The notes beneath the pieces are model-generated. The model was not told where the DNA came from. It was given only the letters and a program-made list of their open reading frames with translations, and made no database searches. The translations under genes were made by a program, and so were the position numbers. From the NCBI RefSeq assembly GCF_000260415.1, contig NZ_BACP01000002.1:1-64000 (forward strand): a stretch of DNA of 64,000 nt, written 5' to 3'. This document shows positions 9,196-19,174 of this stretch, in pieces (positions within the stretch are counted from its first letter, which is position 1; every line of letters starts with the position of its first letter). Source of the stretch: Liquorilactobacillus mali KCTC 3596 = DSM 20444. GTDB taxonomy: Bacteria > Bacillota > Bacilli > Lactobacillales > Lactobacillaceae.

Positions 9196-10566
9196 GTGGT
9201 CAAGATTAAAACACAGTTTGTGTGTCAAGATTGTGGGTATTCTTCACCCCGATATTTGGGTCGCTGTCCAAATTGTGGTGCCTGGAATACTCTGGTTGAA
9301 GAGGTTGAGAAATCGAATAAAACTGATAAAAAAACGAGGGTTAGTTTTAGCGGTAACAGTCCTAAACCACAATTAATTGATGAAGTAAATGTGCAAGATA
9401 ATCCGCGAACAACGACTGCATCAGTTGAACTTGATCGAGTTTTAGGCGGGGGGATCGTGCCGGGTTCGCTTATCCTAATAGGCGGTGATCCTGGAATTGG
9501 TAAGTCTACGCTATTGCTTCAACTTTCGGGTCAGTTGGCAAGACAGGAATTAACAGTCTTGTATGTGTCTGGAGAAGAAAGCGCAATGCAGATCAAACTG
9601 CGGGCACAGCGCTTGGGAGTAAAAGGGCAGCAATTTTATTTATATCCAGAGACTGATATGACAAGCATTCACCAATACATTGATAAGTTAAAACCCAATT
9701 TTGTAGTTATCGACTCAGTTCAGACCATGCAGGAACCTGAAATGTCTTCTGCAGTTGGGAGTGTGGCACAGATCAGGGAGGTTACAGCCGAGTTAATGCA
9801 GATTGCAAAGACTAATGGCATAACAATTTTCATAGTTGGTCATGTCACCAAGGGTGGAGCGATTGCTGGTCCCAAAATACTGGAACATATGGTTGATACG
9901 GTCCTATATTTTGAGGGAGACTTGCACCACGCTTATCGAATTCTTAGAGCTGTAAAAAATAGATTTGGCTCGACAAATGAAATTGGAATTTTCGAAATGA
10001 AAGAAGGAGGGCTGTACGAAGTTCAAAACCCTTCTGAGATTTTTTTGGAAGAACGACTCAGTGGAGCGACCGGCTCTGCCATTGTTGTCTCTCTGGAAGG
10101 AACACGCCCAATTTTAGTTGAAATTCAGGCACTTGTTACACCAACTGCTTTTGGAAATGCTAAGCGAACTACAACGGGATTAGATCACAACCGGATCTCT
10201 TTGATTATGGCCGTTCTTGAGAAACGTGCGGGATTGCTTTTACAAAATCAAGATGCGTATTTAAAGGCCGCCGGCGGGGTGAAGCTAGATGAACCAGCCA
10301 TCGACTTGGCGATTGCAGTGAGCATTGTTTCAAGTTATCGCGATGCTCAATCGCAAGCAACTGACTGTTTTATTGGAGAACTCGGATTGACCGGTGAAAT
10401 CAGAAGAGTTAATCGGATTGAGCAAAGAGTTGCTGAGGCGGCTAAACTGGGGTTTAAAAGAGTAATTTTGCCTAAAAATAATTTGGCTGGATGGACTCCC
10501 CCAAGAAACATAAAAGTTGTCGGTGTTTCGACTCTAAGTGAGGCACTGAAAGTAACTTTTAACTAA
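9196..10566 (+). CDS. radA: DNA repair ATPase RadA/Sms
   Basis: 456 aa. This hexameric helicase assists recombination branch migration. The N-terminal C4 zinc finger is [19 protein letters not shown] (about residues 10-28). It is followed by Walker [11 protein letters not shown], the RadA-specific [11 protein letters not shown] motif, and the Lon-protease-like C-terminal domain ([29 protein letters not shown]). The start is GTG, 7 nt after GAAGG. An extended -10, TGCTATGAT (about 9157-9165), lies in the gap after dut. It opens the radA-PIN/TRAM-gltX string. Confidence 0.97.
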   Translation: MVKIKTQFVCQDCGYSSPRYLGRCPNCGAWNTLVEEVEKSNKTDKKTRVSFSGNSPKPQLIDEVNVQDNPRTTTASVELDRVLGGGIVPGSLILIGGDPGIGKSTLLLQLSGQLARQELTVLYVSGEESAMQIKLRAQRLGVKGQQFYLYPETDMTSIHQYIDKLKPNFVVIDSVQTMQEPEMSSAVGSVAQIREVTAELMQIAKTNGITIFIVGHVTKGGAIAGPKILEHMVDTVLYFEGDLHHAYRILRAVKNRFGSTNEIGIFEMKEGGLYEVQNPSEIFLEERLSGATGSAIVVSLEGTRPILVEIQALVTPTAFGNAKRTTTGLDHNRISLIMAVLEKRAGLLLQNQDAYLKAAGGVKLDEPAIDLAIAVSIVSSYRDAQSQATDCFIGELGLTGEIRRVNRIEQRVAEAAKLGFKRVILPKNNLAGWTPPRNIKVVGVSTLSEALKVTFN

Positions 10567-10587
10567 TAATTCAGGAAGGAGAAGGAA

Positions 10588-11715
10588 ATGAGAAAAATAA
10601 TGATAAAAGTTGTACTCGCAGTATTAGGAGTTGGTGCAGGGTACACCTTTATGCCGCCAATTTGGTTATTGGTAGGTCTCTCAGATCATATGTGGGTTAA
10701 TAATTTTGCTGTAAATATTTTGATCGGGTTGGCAGTGATGCACATCGTCTCGATATTTGTGACTGAACCATTGGAAAGATTAATAAAGAGACTAGAGAAC
10801 AACTTGGCACAGCAAAATCCATATGTAATAATTTCAACAAGTCTTTCGGTTGTCGTAGGCTTAATGATAGCTGCTTTGATATCTACTTTAGTTTCACGTT
10901 CACAGGTATTTTTATTGAATACAGTGATTCCAATTGTTTTAATGGTCATATTTGGTTATTTAGGATATTTCGTAGGGAAAAATCATTTAGATTTCTTTAA
11001 AAAGCTTATGAACAGCAGAAAATTACGAACAGAAAAAAAAGCTGAGAGTGCTGATAATGCCAGCGTTTTGGAGCGAAAGACCGGTGATAATTTTCATCGC
11101 TTAAAACTCTTGGATACGAACATCTTGATTGATGGCCGAATTTATGATTTGGTTAATACTGGATTTATTGAGGGAACGCTGATTGTGCCTAATTTTGTTT
11201 TGTATGAACTGCAGTATATTGCAGATTCTGCGGACAGTATCAAGAGGGTTCGTGGTAGACGTGGCCTTGATATTCTCAATAAGCTGCGAGATGAAAAGAA
11301 AGTTCCTGTTGAGATGTATGAGGGCGATTTTGATGATATTCAAGAGGTTGATAGCAAGTTAATTAAATTGGCTAAACTCTTGGATGCAGTGATTGTTACA
11401 AATGATTATAATTTAAACAAGGTTAGTGAATTTCAGAATGTTGAAGTATTAAATGTTAATGCATTGGCAAAGGCTCTAAAGCCTAGGGTAGTACCTGGGG
11501 AGAAACTCACGGTTACAGTTATCAAGAAGGGTACAGAAAGACAGCAAGGTGTTGCATACTTAGATGATGGAACGATGATTGTTGTTGAGGATGGAAGATT
11601 TTATTTGAATAATCCAATTGAAGTGGTAGTGACAAGTGCATTGCAAACAGATGCGGGGAGAATGATCTTTGCTAAACCTGTACATTCAACAAGAGGAATA
11701 AAAGAAAATAATTAA
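10588..11715 (+). CDS. Membrane-anchored PIN/TRAM domain protein (YacL family)
   Basis: 375 aa. Four N-terminal membrane segments (about residues 5-135) precede a PIN nuclease-fold domain (LLDTNILIDGRIYDL, KRVRGRRGLDILNK, DAVIVTNDYNLNKVS). A C-terminal TRAM RNA-binding segment follows (about 305-365: GEKLTVTVIKKG...QGVAYLDDGTMIVVE). The acidic PIN residues are retained, so nuclease activity is possible; the physiological role of YacL proteins is unresolved. It follows radA by 21 nt with GGAAGGAGA before the ATG, and the order radA-yacL-gltX is conserved in Firmicutes. Confidence 0.93.
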   Translation: MRKIMIKVVLAVLGVGAGYTFMPPIWLLVGLSDHMWVNNFAVNILIGLAVMHIVSIFVTEPLERLIKRLENNLAQQNPYVIISTSLSVVVGLMIAALISTLVSRSQVFLLNTVIPIVLMVIFGYLGYFVGKNHLDFFKKLMNSRKLRTEKKAESADNASVLERKTGDNFHRLKLLDTNILIDGRIYDLVNTGFIEGTLIVPNFVLYELQYIADSADSIKRVRGRRGLDILNKLRDEKKVPVEMYEGDFDDIQEVDSKLIKLAKLLDAVIVTNDYNLNKVSEFQNVEVLNVNALAKALKPRVVPGEKLTVTVIKKGTERQQGVAYLDDGTMIVVEDGRFYLNNPIEVVVTSALQTDAGRMIFAKPVHSTRGIKENN

Positions 11716-11842
11716 ATTGGAAATTTTTATCTGGTTGGTTTATTTTTCTGCATATTCATTGTAAAATTACTGGTGTATCGATTATTTTGACTATGAAATT
11801 TAGTTTGATTAATCAATTCAGAAAAAGGAAGAGGCGCTATAA

Positions 11843-13327
11843 TTGGTAGATAAAAAAATTCGTGTGCGTTATGCTCCAAGTCCAACAGGGCATTTGCATA
11901 TAGGGAATGCACGAACTGCATTGTTTAACTATTTGTTTGCAAGACATAATAACGGAACTATGGTTATAAGAATTGAAGATACCGATTCTAAAAGAAACAT
12001 TGCAGACGGTGAAAGAAGTCAGTTAGAGAATTTAACATGGTTGGGAATTGACTGGGATGAGGGTCCTGATAAACCAGGAGATTTTGGCCCATACCGCCAG
12101 TCCGAAAGACAAGCAATTTATTTACCTTTGATTAAGCAATTATTAGATAAGGGCCTTGCCTATGAATCTTATATGACTGAAGATGAACTGAATGCACAAC
12201 GTGAAGAACAAAAGGCAAATGGCGAAGCACCTAGATATATCTATGAATATGAAGGTATGTCTGATGAAGAAATTTCAAAAAAGCAAGCAGAAGCACGTGC
12301 TGCCGGACTAAAGCCGGTCGTAAGAATTAGAGTACCAGAAAACAAAACCTATGAATTCGATGACATGGTCAAGGGCCACATTAGCTTTGACTCGAACACA
12401 ATTGGTGGGGATTTTGTTATTCAAAAGCGTGATGGTGTACCTACATATAACTTTGCAGTTGTTGTAGATGATCATATGATGGAAATCACTCATGTGTTGC
12501 GTGGTGATGATCATATCGCCAATACACCAAAACAGTTGGTTGTATATGAAGCATTTGCCTGGGAACCACCAGTGTTCGGACATATGACATTAATCATTAA
12601 TACTGAAACCGGTAAAAAGTTGAGTAAGCGTGATGAAAGTGTGCTTCAATTTATTGAGCAATACCGTGCATTAGGATATTTACCAGACGCAATGTTCAAT
12701 TTTATTACATTATTGGGATGGTCTCCGGTGGGAGAAAAAGAAATCTTCAATCGCAAAGAACTAATTAATATGTTTGATCCAAAACGTTTGAGTCGTTCAC
12801 CTGCATCGTTTGATGGTAAGAAACTTGAATGGATCAATAATCAATATGTTAAAAATGCCAAAGAAGACGGTGTTGTTGATTCTGCACTTAAGCAGCTTAT
12901 TAAGGCGGGCAAGGTCGAGAAGAATCCCGATCCTAAAACAATTGAATGGGCTCGCAAATTGATTAGTTTGTTTAAGCAACAAATGTCTTATACGGGTGAA
13001 ATTGTAAAATTATCAGAAATATTCTTCGACGAACCACCAAAACTGGATGAAGCAGCAATGAAAGAATTGAGTGACGAGAGTGCGAAGACAGTGCTGAATG
13101 AATTTGCAAAAAATGTAGCAGAATTGCCACTTTTCGATGCTACCGAGATTCAAAATACTATTTATGCGATTCAAAAAGAAACTGGGATTAGGGGTAGAAA
13201 ACTTTATATGCCTATTAGAATTGCAACCACGCGTGAAACGCACGGCCCAGAACTTGCAGCTTCGATCGAACTGTTGGGTAAAGAGAAAGCTTTGAAGCAT
13301 CTTGAAAAGACATTAGCTGAGATGTAG
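11843..13327 (+). CDS. gltX: Glutamate-tRNA ligase
   Basis: 494 aa class I synthetase. The HIGH-type motif is [17 protein letters not shown] and the KMSKS-type motif [19 protein letters not shown] and [11 protein letters not shown] are also typical. The long C-terminal anticodon-binding helical domain is complete. In lactobacilli it is normally non-discriminating and also charges tRNA-Gln, with GatCAB correcting it; that is family knowledge, not visible here. The start is TTG, 8 nt after GGAAGAGG. The 127-bp upstream gap shows no T-box. Confidence 0.97.
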   Translation: MVDKKIRVRYAPSPTGHLHIGNARTALFNYLFARHNNGTMVIRIEDTDSKRNIADGERSQLENLTWLGIDWDEGPDKPGDFGPYRQSERQAIYLPLIKQLLDKGLAYESYMTEDELNAQREEQKANGEAPRYIYEYEGMSDEEISKKQAEARAAGLKPVVRIRVPENKTYEFDDMVKGHISFDSNTIGGDFVIQKRDGVPTYNFAVVVDDHMMEITHVLRGDDHIANTPKQLVVYEAFAWEPPVFGHMTLIINTETGKKLSKRDESVLQFIEQYRALGYLPDAMFNFITLLGWSPVGEKEIFNRKELINMFDPKRLSRSPASFDGKKLEWINNQYVKNAKEDGVVDSALKQLIKAGKVEKNPDPKTIEWARKLISLFKQQMSYTGEIVKLSEIFFDEPPKLDEAAMKELSDESAKTVLNEFAKNVAELPLFDATEIQNTIYAIQKETGIRGRKLYMPIRIATTRETHGPELAASIELLGKEKALKHLEKTLAEM

Positions 13328-13395
13328 TCGTATTCTTAGTTGTGTATATTTTTGAAGAAGATTAATTTTAGGCACATTTATTTGTAATTTTGTAC

Positions 13396-13556
13396 AGAGG
13401 GCTGGGTCAAAAGTTGAATTTTGATCTAGTCCTTTTATTGATTTTTGGATAAACGTGTTTCATAAGTTAAACTCCTCTATCAAACTTTAAATTACTTATG
13501 CAAAAAATGATATGGTCGTAATTTTGTGTTGTTAGGTTTTACCGACTCATGCCATG
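13396..13556 (-). repeat. Dispersed intergenic repeat, copy R3
   Basis: Minus orientation. The hairpin is at 13398-13433 (AGGGCTGGGTCAAAAGTTG with ATTTTGATCTAGTCCTTT), 71 bp past the gltX stop, so it probably terminates gltX. The conserved far end reads GGCATGAGTCGGTAAAAC on the complementary strand near 13554. It fills half of the 322-bp gltX-cysS gap. Confidence 0.8.
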
Positions 13557-13617
13557 TATCCTTTTTATATCTTACAAGAGACTTGAGGAGTTTCTACCAC
13601 TTTATTGGATAATCGTA

Positions 13618-13623
13618 TATAAT
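13618..13623 (+). promoter_or_regulatory. -10 element (TATAAT) for the cysS operon
   Basis: A perfect TATAAT lies 26 bp before the cysS ATG; no convincing -35 is visible at 16-18 bp. The rest of the gltX-cysS gap outside repeat R3 holds no T-box or other recognised structure. Confidence 0.45.
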
Positions 13624-13649
13624 TAAGAGTAAAAAAGGAGAAGCAGTGA

Positions 13650-15071
13650 ATGATTCAACTTTATAATACGCTCACAAATGAAAAAGAAAATTTCATCCCC
13701 CTTAATCCGGGGCGGATTACAATGTATGTATGTGGTCCAACTGTATATAACTACATCCATATTGGAAATGCGCGAAGTGCAATTGCTTTTGATACAATTC
13801 GGCGATATTTTGAGTATCGTGGGTTCCAGGTTAATTATGTTTCAAATTTCACGGATGTTGATGATAAAATCATTGCTGCTAGCAAGAAACTCAAGATTAC
13901 TCCACGTGAGGTTTCTGATAAATATATTAAAGCTTTCTATGAAGATACAGATGCACTTAATATTAAGCGAGCAACTTTGAATCCACGAGTAATGGATACA
14001 ATGGATGATATTATTAATTTTATTCAGGTATTAATTGCTAAGGGATATGCGTATGAATCACAGGGAGACGTTTATTATCGAGCTCGTAAATTTGCTAATT
14101 ATGGCCAACTTTCTGGGCAATCGATTGATGAACTGGAGCAAGGAGCAAGTCAGCGACTCAATGATGATGAAATTCAAAAAAAGGAAGATCCTTTAGATTT
14201 TGCCCTTTGGAAGTCTGCAAAAGAAGGTGAAATCTTCTGGAAATCATCTTGGGGAAAAGGACGGCCAGGTTGGCACATTGAGTGCTCAGTCATGGCGACA
14301 AAGTTTTTGGGTGATACAATCGATATACATGCCGGTGGACAAGACTTAGAGTTTCCGCATCATGAAAATGAGATTGCACAAAGTGAGGCTAAGACGGGTA
14401 AGAAATTTGCAAACTACTGGTTGCATAATGGCTTTGTTACAATTGGTGAAGACGAGGAAAAAATGAGTAAATCATTGGGCAATTTCATTACTGTCCACGA
14501 TATTGTCAAAAAAGTCAATCCGCAAGTTTTAAGATTTTTCATGGCAACGACTCAGTATCGGCGGCCAATTAAGTACAGCCAGGCTAACTTAGAAGACGCG
14601 GCTGCAAATTTAAAAAAACTGCAAGGAGCATACGATAATGCTGCTTATCGCCTAAAAGATGCTGTAGAGATCCAAATTGATGATGAAAGAAAAAAATATT
14701 TAGCGCAGCAAAAAATTGATTTTGAAGCTGCAATGGACGATGATTTCAATGTTCAAAATGCAATTACGGTTGTCTATGATTTAGCTAAGAGGCTGAATGT
14801 TTACAGCTCTGAAACTCAAGTAATAAAAAGTGTTTTGGAAGAGTTCATGGCAACGTTAGTTGAAGAACTGAATATTTTTGGTGTTTTTTTGAATGTTCAT
14901 AAAGAAGTAGATGTTGATGTAAAAGAAATCGAGGAACTAATTAAGCAACGTAATGAAGCGCGTAAGAATCGCGACTTTGAAAAGAGCGATACAATTAGGG
15001 ATTTGTTAAAGGAAAAGGGCATTATATTGGAAGATACTGCACAAGGAACAAGGTGGAAGAAAGATGAATGA
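13650..15071 (+). CDS. cysS: Cysteine-tRNA ligase
   Basis: 473 aa class I synthetase. [18 protein letters not shown] carries the first zinc ligand Cys and the HIGH motif; WHIECSVMA and [15 protein letters not shown] supply the other zinc ligands. The KMSKS loop is [12 protein letters not shown]. The C-terminal helical domain is complete. AAAAGGAG precedes the ATG. The stop overlaps the mrnC start by 8 nt, as in other Firmicutes cysS-mrnC-rlmB operons. Confidence 0.97.
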   Translation: MIQLYNTLTNEKENFIPLNPGRITMYVCGPTVYNYIHIGNARSAIAFDTIRRYFEYRGFQVNYVSNFTDVDDKIIAASKKLKITPREVSDKYIKAFYEDTDALNIKRATLNPRVMDTMDDIINFIQVLIAKGYAYESQGDVYYRARKFANYGQLSGQSIDELEQGASQRLNDDEIQKKEDPLDFALWKSAKEGEIFWKSSWGKGRPGWHIECSVMATKFLGDTIDIHAGGQDLEFPHHENEIAQSEAKTGKKFANYWLHNGFVTIGEDEEKMSKSLGNFITVHDIVKKVNPQVLRFFMATTQYRRPIKYSQANLEDAAANLKKLQGAYDNAAYRLKDAVEIQIDDERKKYLAQQKIDFEAAMDDDFNVQNAITVVYDLAKRLNVYSSETQVIKSVLEEFMATLVEELNIFGVFLNVHKEVDVDVKEIEELIKQRNEARKNRDFEKSDTIRDLLKEKGIILEDTAQGTRWKKDE

Positions 15072-15468
15072 AAAAAATAATTTCGAACAAGTAAATGGGA
15101 TTGCACTAGCTTATATGGGCGATGCAATTTATGAGGTATATGTCCGTAAACATTTACTTGCTAAGGGATTAACAAAACCAAACCATCTTCACAAGACCGC
15201 CACTCATTATGTTTCAGCAAAGGCGCAATCATTTTTGGCTGAAAAAATGCAGAAACAAAATATTTTGAATAAAACGGAATTAGAATATTTTAGACGCGGA
15301 AGAAATGCCAAGAGTCATACTTCAGCAAAGAATACGGCAGTAATTACTTACCGTATTTCAACTGGTTTTGAGGCATTGTTCGGTTATTTGTTTTTAAGTA
15401 ATCAGGAAAGCCGAGTTACTGAACTAGCTCAATGGTGTATTGAAATGATTGAAAAGGAGCAAAAATAA
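15064..15468 (+). CDS. mrnC: Mini-ribonuclease 3
   Basis: 134 aa, an RNase III catalytic domain without a dsRNA-binding domain. It matures 23S rRNA ends in Firmicutes. Visible: [19 protein letters not shown] (the Asp-containing signature), [23 protein letters not shown] and the second acidic region [14 protein letters not shown]. It overlaps cysS by 8 nt and ends just before rlmB. Confidence 0.95.
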   Translation: MNEKNNFEQVNGIALAYMGDAIYEVYVRKHLLAKGLTKPNHLHKTATHYVSAKAQSFLAEKMQKQNILNKTELEYFRRGRNAKSHTSAKNTAVITYRISTGFEALFGYLFLSNQESRVTELAQWCIEMIEKEQK

Positions 15469-15469
15469 T

Positions 15470-16219
15470 TTGGTCAATACAAATAAAGATACTGAGTTCG
15501 TTATAGGACGGCACCCAGCAATCGAAACGCTCAAAAGCAATCAGGATATTAACAAGGTTTTCATACAGGAAGAATTAAAGTCGGATGCCATTCGCGATAT
15601 TATTACACTAGCTCAGAAAAAGAAGATTATTGTCTCGAAGGTTCCTAAAAGCAAGCTGGATTTATTGTCTGATGGGCAAAACCATCAAGGAGTGGTAGTT
15701 GCTATTGCTGCCTATAAGTATGCTGAGATCGATGATCTATTCAAGGTTGCCGCCAGCAAGAATGAAGATCCTTTTTTCTTGATTTTAGATGGAATTGAAG
15801 ATCCGCATAATTTAGGCTCAATCATGCGAACTGCTGATGCTGCTGGAGTACACGGTATCATTATTCCTAAAAGACGCGCTGTTCAGCTAACTTCAACGGT
15901 AGCAAAGACATCGACGGGGGCAATTGAGCATGTTCCTGTTGCACGGGTTACTAATTTAGTACAGCTTGTCAAGGAGCTCAAGAAGAGAAATGTTTGGGTC
16001 TTTGGAACTGATATGAATGGAACCGACTTTCGAAAGTGGAATGCAACTGGAGCTGTTGCATTAGTAATTGGTAATGAAGGCAAGGGAATTTCACCTCTCC
16101 TGAAGAAAGAGTGTGATGAGATGTTAACCATACCAATGATTGGGCATGTACAAAGTCTAAATGCGAGTGTAGCAGCAAGCTTGTTGATATATCAAGGATT
16201 TTCTTCACGGGGTAATTAA
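15470..16219 (+). CDS. rlmB: 23S rRNA (guanosine-2'-O-)-methyltransferase RlmB (SpoU family)
   Basis: 249 aa. An N-terminal substrate-binding domain (FVIGRHPAIETLKS) precedes the SPOUT catalytic domain with its three motifs: LDGIEDPHNLGSIMRTADA, VALVIGNEGKGISPL and IPMIGHVQSLNASVAASLL. It methylates the ribose of the conserved 23S guanosine (E. coli G2251). I place the start at TTG 15470, 10 nt after AAGGAG; the earlier in-frame TTG at 15449 would lie upstream of that site. It begins 1 nt past the mrnC stop. Confidence 0.95.
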   Translation: MVNTNKDTEFVIGRHPAIETLKSNQDINKVFIQEELKSDAIRDIITLAQKKKIIVSKVPKSKLDLLSDGQNHQGVVVAIAAYKYAEIDDLFKVAASKNEDPFFLILDGIEDPHNLGSIMRTADAAGVHGIIIPKRRAVQLTSTVAKTSTGAIEHVPVARVTNLVQLVKELKKRNVWVFGTDMNGTDFRKWNATGAVALVIGNEGKGISPLLKKECDEMLTIPMIGHVQSLNASVAASLLIYQGFSSRGN

Positions 16220-16221
16220 AG

Positions 16222-16758
16222 ATGAAGAAGAATATTCTAATTGTCGATGCTTATAATATGATTGGCAATTGGCCTCAATTAAATAAACTGAAATTATCAG
16301 GACATTTGGAAGAGGCACGTGATACGTTGCTGCATGTTTTGTCTAATTATAAAAAACAAAGAAACTATCATATCATTGTTGTTTTTGATGCGATGTACGT
16401 TCCCGGTCTGAGCAAGAGTTATCAACAATACGGGTTAGAGATTATCTGGACTGCAGAGGAGCAAACTGCTGATTCATATATTGAATCGTTGGCAAAAAAA
16501 CTGCAGACCAGGTTGACACAAGTAACTGTCGCAACGAGTGATCAGGCAGAGCAATGGACAATTTTTTCTCAAGGAGCATTACGTATACCAGCTTGGGAAT
16601 TGTATCAAGATATTGGCAGAGCCAAGAAGGATGTCAAGAAGCAGGCAAAAAAATATCAAGATGAAGCTGCAGTCAGAAGAGTGCCATGGAATGAAGAGCA
16701 GCTGTCACGCTTAGCCGACTTGCGAGACAATATGTCTAAGGATAAAAACGATAATTGA
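16222..16758 (+). CDS. rae1: NYN-domain ribosome-associated endoribonuclease (Rae1/YacP)
   Basis: 178 aa PIN-like NYN fold: NILIVDAYNMIGNWPQL (first Asp), IIVVFDAM, EEQTADSYIESLAKK and VATSDQAEQWT. In B. subtilis Rae1 cleaves mRNA in the ribosomal A site. It starts 2 nt after rlmB, completing cysS-mrnC-rlmB-rae1. sigH, which often follows in Bacilli, is absent; rpmG comes next. Confidence 0.92.
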   Translation: MKKNILIVDAYNMIGNWPQLNKLKLSGHLEEARDTLLHVLSNYKKQRNYHIIVVFDAMYVPGLSKSYQQYGLEIIWTAEEQTADSYIESLAKKLQTRLTQVTVATSDQAEQWTIFSQGALRIPAWELYQDIGRAKKDVKKQAKKYQDEAAVRRVPWNEEQLSRLADLRDNMSKDKNDN

Positions 16759-16784
16759 CAGAAAAAGGATTATCATGGTAGAGT
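16755..16784 (+). promoter_or_regulatory. Promoter of rpmG-secE
   Basis: TTGACA (16755-16760) overlaps the rae1 stop; an 18-bp spacer leads to TAGAGT (16779-16784), 28 bp before the rpmG ATG. Confidence 0.5.
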
Positions 16785-16812
16785 TAGTCTGATAATCGAT
16801 AGGAGAAACATT

Positions 16813-16962
16813 ATGGCGCAGAAGAAAATAGCTTTAGCTTGTTCAGAGTGTGGTTCGCGTAATTACACTATTGCTGCTAATCCAGCCAGACAGGAACGAC
16901 TAGAGGTTAAGAAGTTTTGTAAATATTGTAATAAACATACTTTGCACCGAGAGACGCGGTAA
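16813..16962 (+). CDS. rpmG: 50S ribosomal protein L33
   Basis: 49 aa: a small basic ribosomal protein with both zinc-binding pairs, CSEC and CKYC, so the C+ form that depends on zinc. The ATG follows AGGAGA. The stop codon lies 12 nt before secE, whose ribosome binding site (AAGGAGG) overlaps the rpmG stop. Position between rae1 and secE matches the family context. Confidence 0.95.
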   Translation: MAQKKIALACSECGSRNYTIAANPARQERLEVKKFCKYCNKHTLHRETR

Positions 16963-16974
16963 GGAGGACTTTCA

Positions 16975-17142
16975 GTGAAATTTATTAAAAGTGTTTTTAA
17001 AACCATGAAAGACACTACATGGCCGACTAAGAAAGAGGCTACCAGCGATACAACAACAGTTATATCAACTGCAGTAATGTTTGCAGTCTTTTTTGCCATT
17101 GTTGATTTTCTCGTACAGTGGGTAGTAAGCTTTGTTGCATAA
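16975..17142 (+). CDS. secE: Preprotein translocase subunit SecE
   Basis: 55 aa, single-span SecE of Gram-positive size. The amphipathic helix MKDTTWPTKKEA (conserved W-P-T/S) precedes one membrane segment (VISTAVMFAVFFAIVDFLVQ). It clamps SecY in the translocon. The start is GTG, 7 nt after AAGGAGG. It sits between rpmG and nusG, as is standard. Confidence 0.95.
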   Translation: MKFIKSVFKTMKDTTWPTKKEATSDTTTVISTAVMFAVFFAIVDFLVQWVVSFVA

Positions 17143-17212
17143 TAATTTTTAAAAGAGCTACGATATAGTAGATAATTCTTAACTTTTTATGATATACTAA
17201 TTCTCGTAGGGA

Positions 17213-17238
17213 AAACTTCGAATGTTCGAGGTTTTTTT
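17213..17238 (+). terminator. Hairpin with T run upstream of nusG
   Basis: AACTTCGAA and TTCGAGGTT arms are followed by T7, 35 bp before nusG and just after a TATACT -10 (about 17193-17198). It could end secE transcripts or act as a nusG leader attenuator. Confidence 0.55.
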
Positions 17239-17273
17239 ATTTTGTTTTTTAATTAATTTAGGAGGATAATCTG

Positions 17274-17825
17274 ATGGCAGAATCATTTGAAAAAAATTGG
17301 TATGTATTGCACACATACTCAGGATATGAGAATAAAGTAAGGACAAACTTAGAATCACGTGCACAATCAATGGGGATGGAAGACTATATTTTTAGAGTTG
17401 TGGTCCCAGAAGAGGAAGAAACTGAGACGACCAAGTCAGGAAAAGATAAGGTTGAGACTAAAAAAACATTTCCAGGATATGTTTTAGTTGAAATGGTAAT
17501 GACAGATCGTTCATGGTATGTTGCACGTAATACTCCTGGTGTAACAGGTTTTGTTGGATCTCATGGGGCAGGCAGCAAGCCAGCACCACTGCTTTCAGAT
17601 GAAGTAGAATTAATACTGCGCAGATTAGGAATGAGCTCGAGACATCAAGACTTTGATGTTGAGGTCGGCGATTCAGTCACAATTATCGAAGGAGCATTTA
17701 AAGGACTAGTTGGTAAAATAACCGAAGTTGATAAGGAAAAAATGAAGTTGCGTGTCAATATCGATATGTTTGGTCGAGAAACTGCAACTGAATTAAATTA
17801 TGATCAGGTTGACAAATTAGTTTAG
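17274..17825 (+). CDS. nusG: Transcription termination/antitermination factor NusG
   Basis: 183 aa. The NGN domain (KNWYVLHTYSGYENKVRTNL; FPGYVLVEMVMTDRSWYVAR; TPGVTGFVG) is followed by a C-terminal KOW domain (VGDSVTIIEGAFKGLVGKI). It binds RNA polymerase and links it to pausing, Rho or ribosomes. GGAGG precedes the ATG. Unusually, a DUF915-type hydrolase follows before rplK. Confidence 0.97.
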   Translation: MAESFEKNWYVLHTYSGYENKVRTNLESRAQSMGMEDYIFRVVVPEEEETETTKSGKDKVETKKTFPGYVLVEMVMTDRSWYVARNTPGVTGFVGSHGAGSKPAPLLSDEVELILRRLGMSSRHQDFDVEVGDSVTIIEGAFKGLVGKITEVDKEKMKLRVNIDMFGRETATELNYDQVDKLV

Positions 17826-17847
17826 TCTATTTGAAGAAAGTGATACG

Positions 17848-18582
17848 ATGGGCAAAGGGCTTAACGAACCGATTGTTTTTGTACATGGTTATGCTGGAGG
17901 ATTTTGGTCTTTTTTTAGTATGATACATAAATTAAAGAAAAGACGATTTATTTCGAATCGGATTATTATTACGGTTTCACACAAAGGAATTATCAAGATT
18001 CGCAATAAGAAAATCGCGAAGGATTCTGGGATTCAGATAATTTTCAGAAACGATAAACAAAGTGTTGAGCAACAAGCAATATGGCTGGGTGAAATATTTA
18101 GCAAGTTGAAGGCAGATTATAGTATTAAACAGCTTGATATTATTGCACATTCTATGGGTGCAGTTAGTGCGCTGTATTTGTTAACAAATTTGAAGATCAA
18201 GAATCTGCCGAAAATAAAGAAAATGGTAATGCTTGGTGCTCCGTTTGCGGATGTCGAACCAGGTGCTGATTCTGCGAGAGTTGAGAATATTCAACTATCC
18301 GGGGAAGGAATTCCCTTAAGGCAAACAAATAGATATAAATTATTAAAAAAGGGTAGTAAAAACCTTGATGACGATATTGAGATTTTTAATATCATAGGTG
18401 ACAGTGATTCTGGCTTTTCTGATGGAAAGGTATCTATTTCTTCTGCAAAGTCCTTACGATATTTACTGGAGAATATTGGATATTATCGTGAAAAGATAGT
18501 AAGAAATAGAAAAGTAAATCATCGTAGATTGCACGAAGATAATAATATTTTTAAGCAGATTATAGATTTTTTACTAAATTAA
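17848..18582 (+). CDS. DUF915-type alpha/beta hydrolase
   Basis: 244 aa. The alpha/beta-hydrolase fold shows VFVHGYAGGFWSF (oxyanion strand), the nucleophile elbow IIAHSMGAVSALY with Ser, LGAPFAD, a late acidic region GDSDSGFSDGKVS, and a late His in NHRRLHEDNN. DGKVSISSAKSLRYLL is typical of the DUF915 family of uncharacterised Firmicutes hydrolases. Many members have a signal anchor; this one starts directly at the core domain, so it appears cytoplasmic. It begins 22 nt after nusG and is likely co-transcribed with it. The substrate is unknown (esterase or lipase is the family guess). Confidence 0.85.
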   Translation: MGKGLNEPIVFVHGYAGGFWSFFSMIHKLKKRRFISNRIIITVSHKGIIKIRNKKIAKDSGIQIIFRNDKQSVEQQAIWLGEIFSKLKADYSIKQLDIIAHSMGAVSALYLLTNLKIKNLPKIKKMVMLGAPFADVEPGADSARVENIQLSGEGIPLRQTNRYKLLKKGSKNLDDDIEIFNIIGDSDSGFSDGKVSISSAKSLRYLLENIGYYREKIVRNRKVNHRRLHEDNNIFKQIIDFLLN

Positions 18583-18633
18583 CTTGAATAAGATTAAGTA
18601 ACATGATACGATACAATAGTATGTTTTGCATAC

Positions 18634-18670
18634 GAGTGGGAGGCCAAATTAAGCTGGCCATCCGTACCAC
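18634..18670 (+). promoter_or_regulatory. L1-type ribosomal-protein binding site in the rplK leader
   Basis: AGTGGGAGGCC and GGCCATCCGTACCAC form an interrupted stem shortly before the rplK ribosome binding site. The same AGTGGGAGG...ATCCGT.AC..CAC pattern recurs before rplA. It resembles the rRNA-mimicking site through which L1 represses the L11 operon in bacteria. Assigned by pattern only. Confidence 0.6.
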
Positions 18671-18696
18671 ACACGGACTTTAAGGAGGTATGTACC

Positions 18697-19122
18697 GTGG
18701 CTAAAAAAGTAATTAATGTTGTTAAACTACAAATCCCTGCTGGGAAGGCAACTCCAGCTCCACCAGTTGGACCTGCTTTAGGTCAAGCTGGTATTAATAT
18801 CATGGGATTTACAAAGGAATTTAATGCACGTACAGCCGATCAGGCTGGGATGCTTATCCCTGTTGTGATTTCAGTGTTCGAAGATCGTTCATTCGAATTC
18901 GTTACAAAGACACCACCTGCAGCGGTTTTGTTAAAGAAAGCTGCTGGTGTTGAACATGGTTCTGGCGAGCCTAACACTAAGAAAGTTGCTACAGTTACAA
19001 AGGCACAAGTGAAAGAAATCGCTGAAACAAAAATGCAAGATCTAAACGCTGCAGATGTTGAAGCTGCAATGCGCATGATTGAAGGTACTGCACGAAGCAT
19101 GGGCTTTGTTGTAGAAGACTAA
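18697..19122 (+). CDS. rplK: 50S ribosomal protein L11
   Basis: 141 aa, full length. [29 protein letters not shown] is the conserved start of the N-terminal domain, and the C-terminal RNA-binding domain ends [11 protein letters not shown]. It binds the GTPase-associated region of 23S rRNA. The start is GTG after AAGGAGG. It heads the rplK-rplA pair. Confidence 0.98.
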   Translation: MAKKVINVVKLQIPAGKATPAPPVGPALGQAGINIMGFTKEFNARTADQAGMLIPVVISVFEDRSFEFVTKTPPAAVLLKKAAGVEHGSGEPNTKKVATVTKAQVKEIAETKMQDLNAADVEAAMRMIEGTARSMGFVVED

Positions 19123-19174
19123 TTTTTCTACGGCCACGCTTCTCAGTCGGGCACTCTATGAAAGTAGATGTGCC

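Noticed and set aside
9137-9376. 79-codon ORF overlapping radA
   Set aside because: Shadow frame of the radA zinc-finger region; no ribosome binding site of its own.
13328-13649. Possible T-box upstream of cysS (and in the gltX gap 11716-11842)
   Set aside because: No AGGGTGGNACCGCG-like T-box sequence; the gaps hold repeat R3 or nothing.
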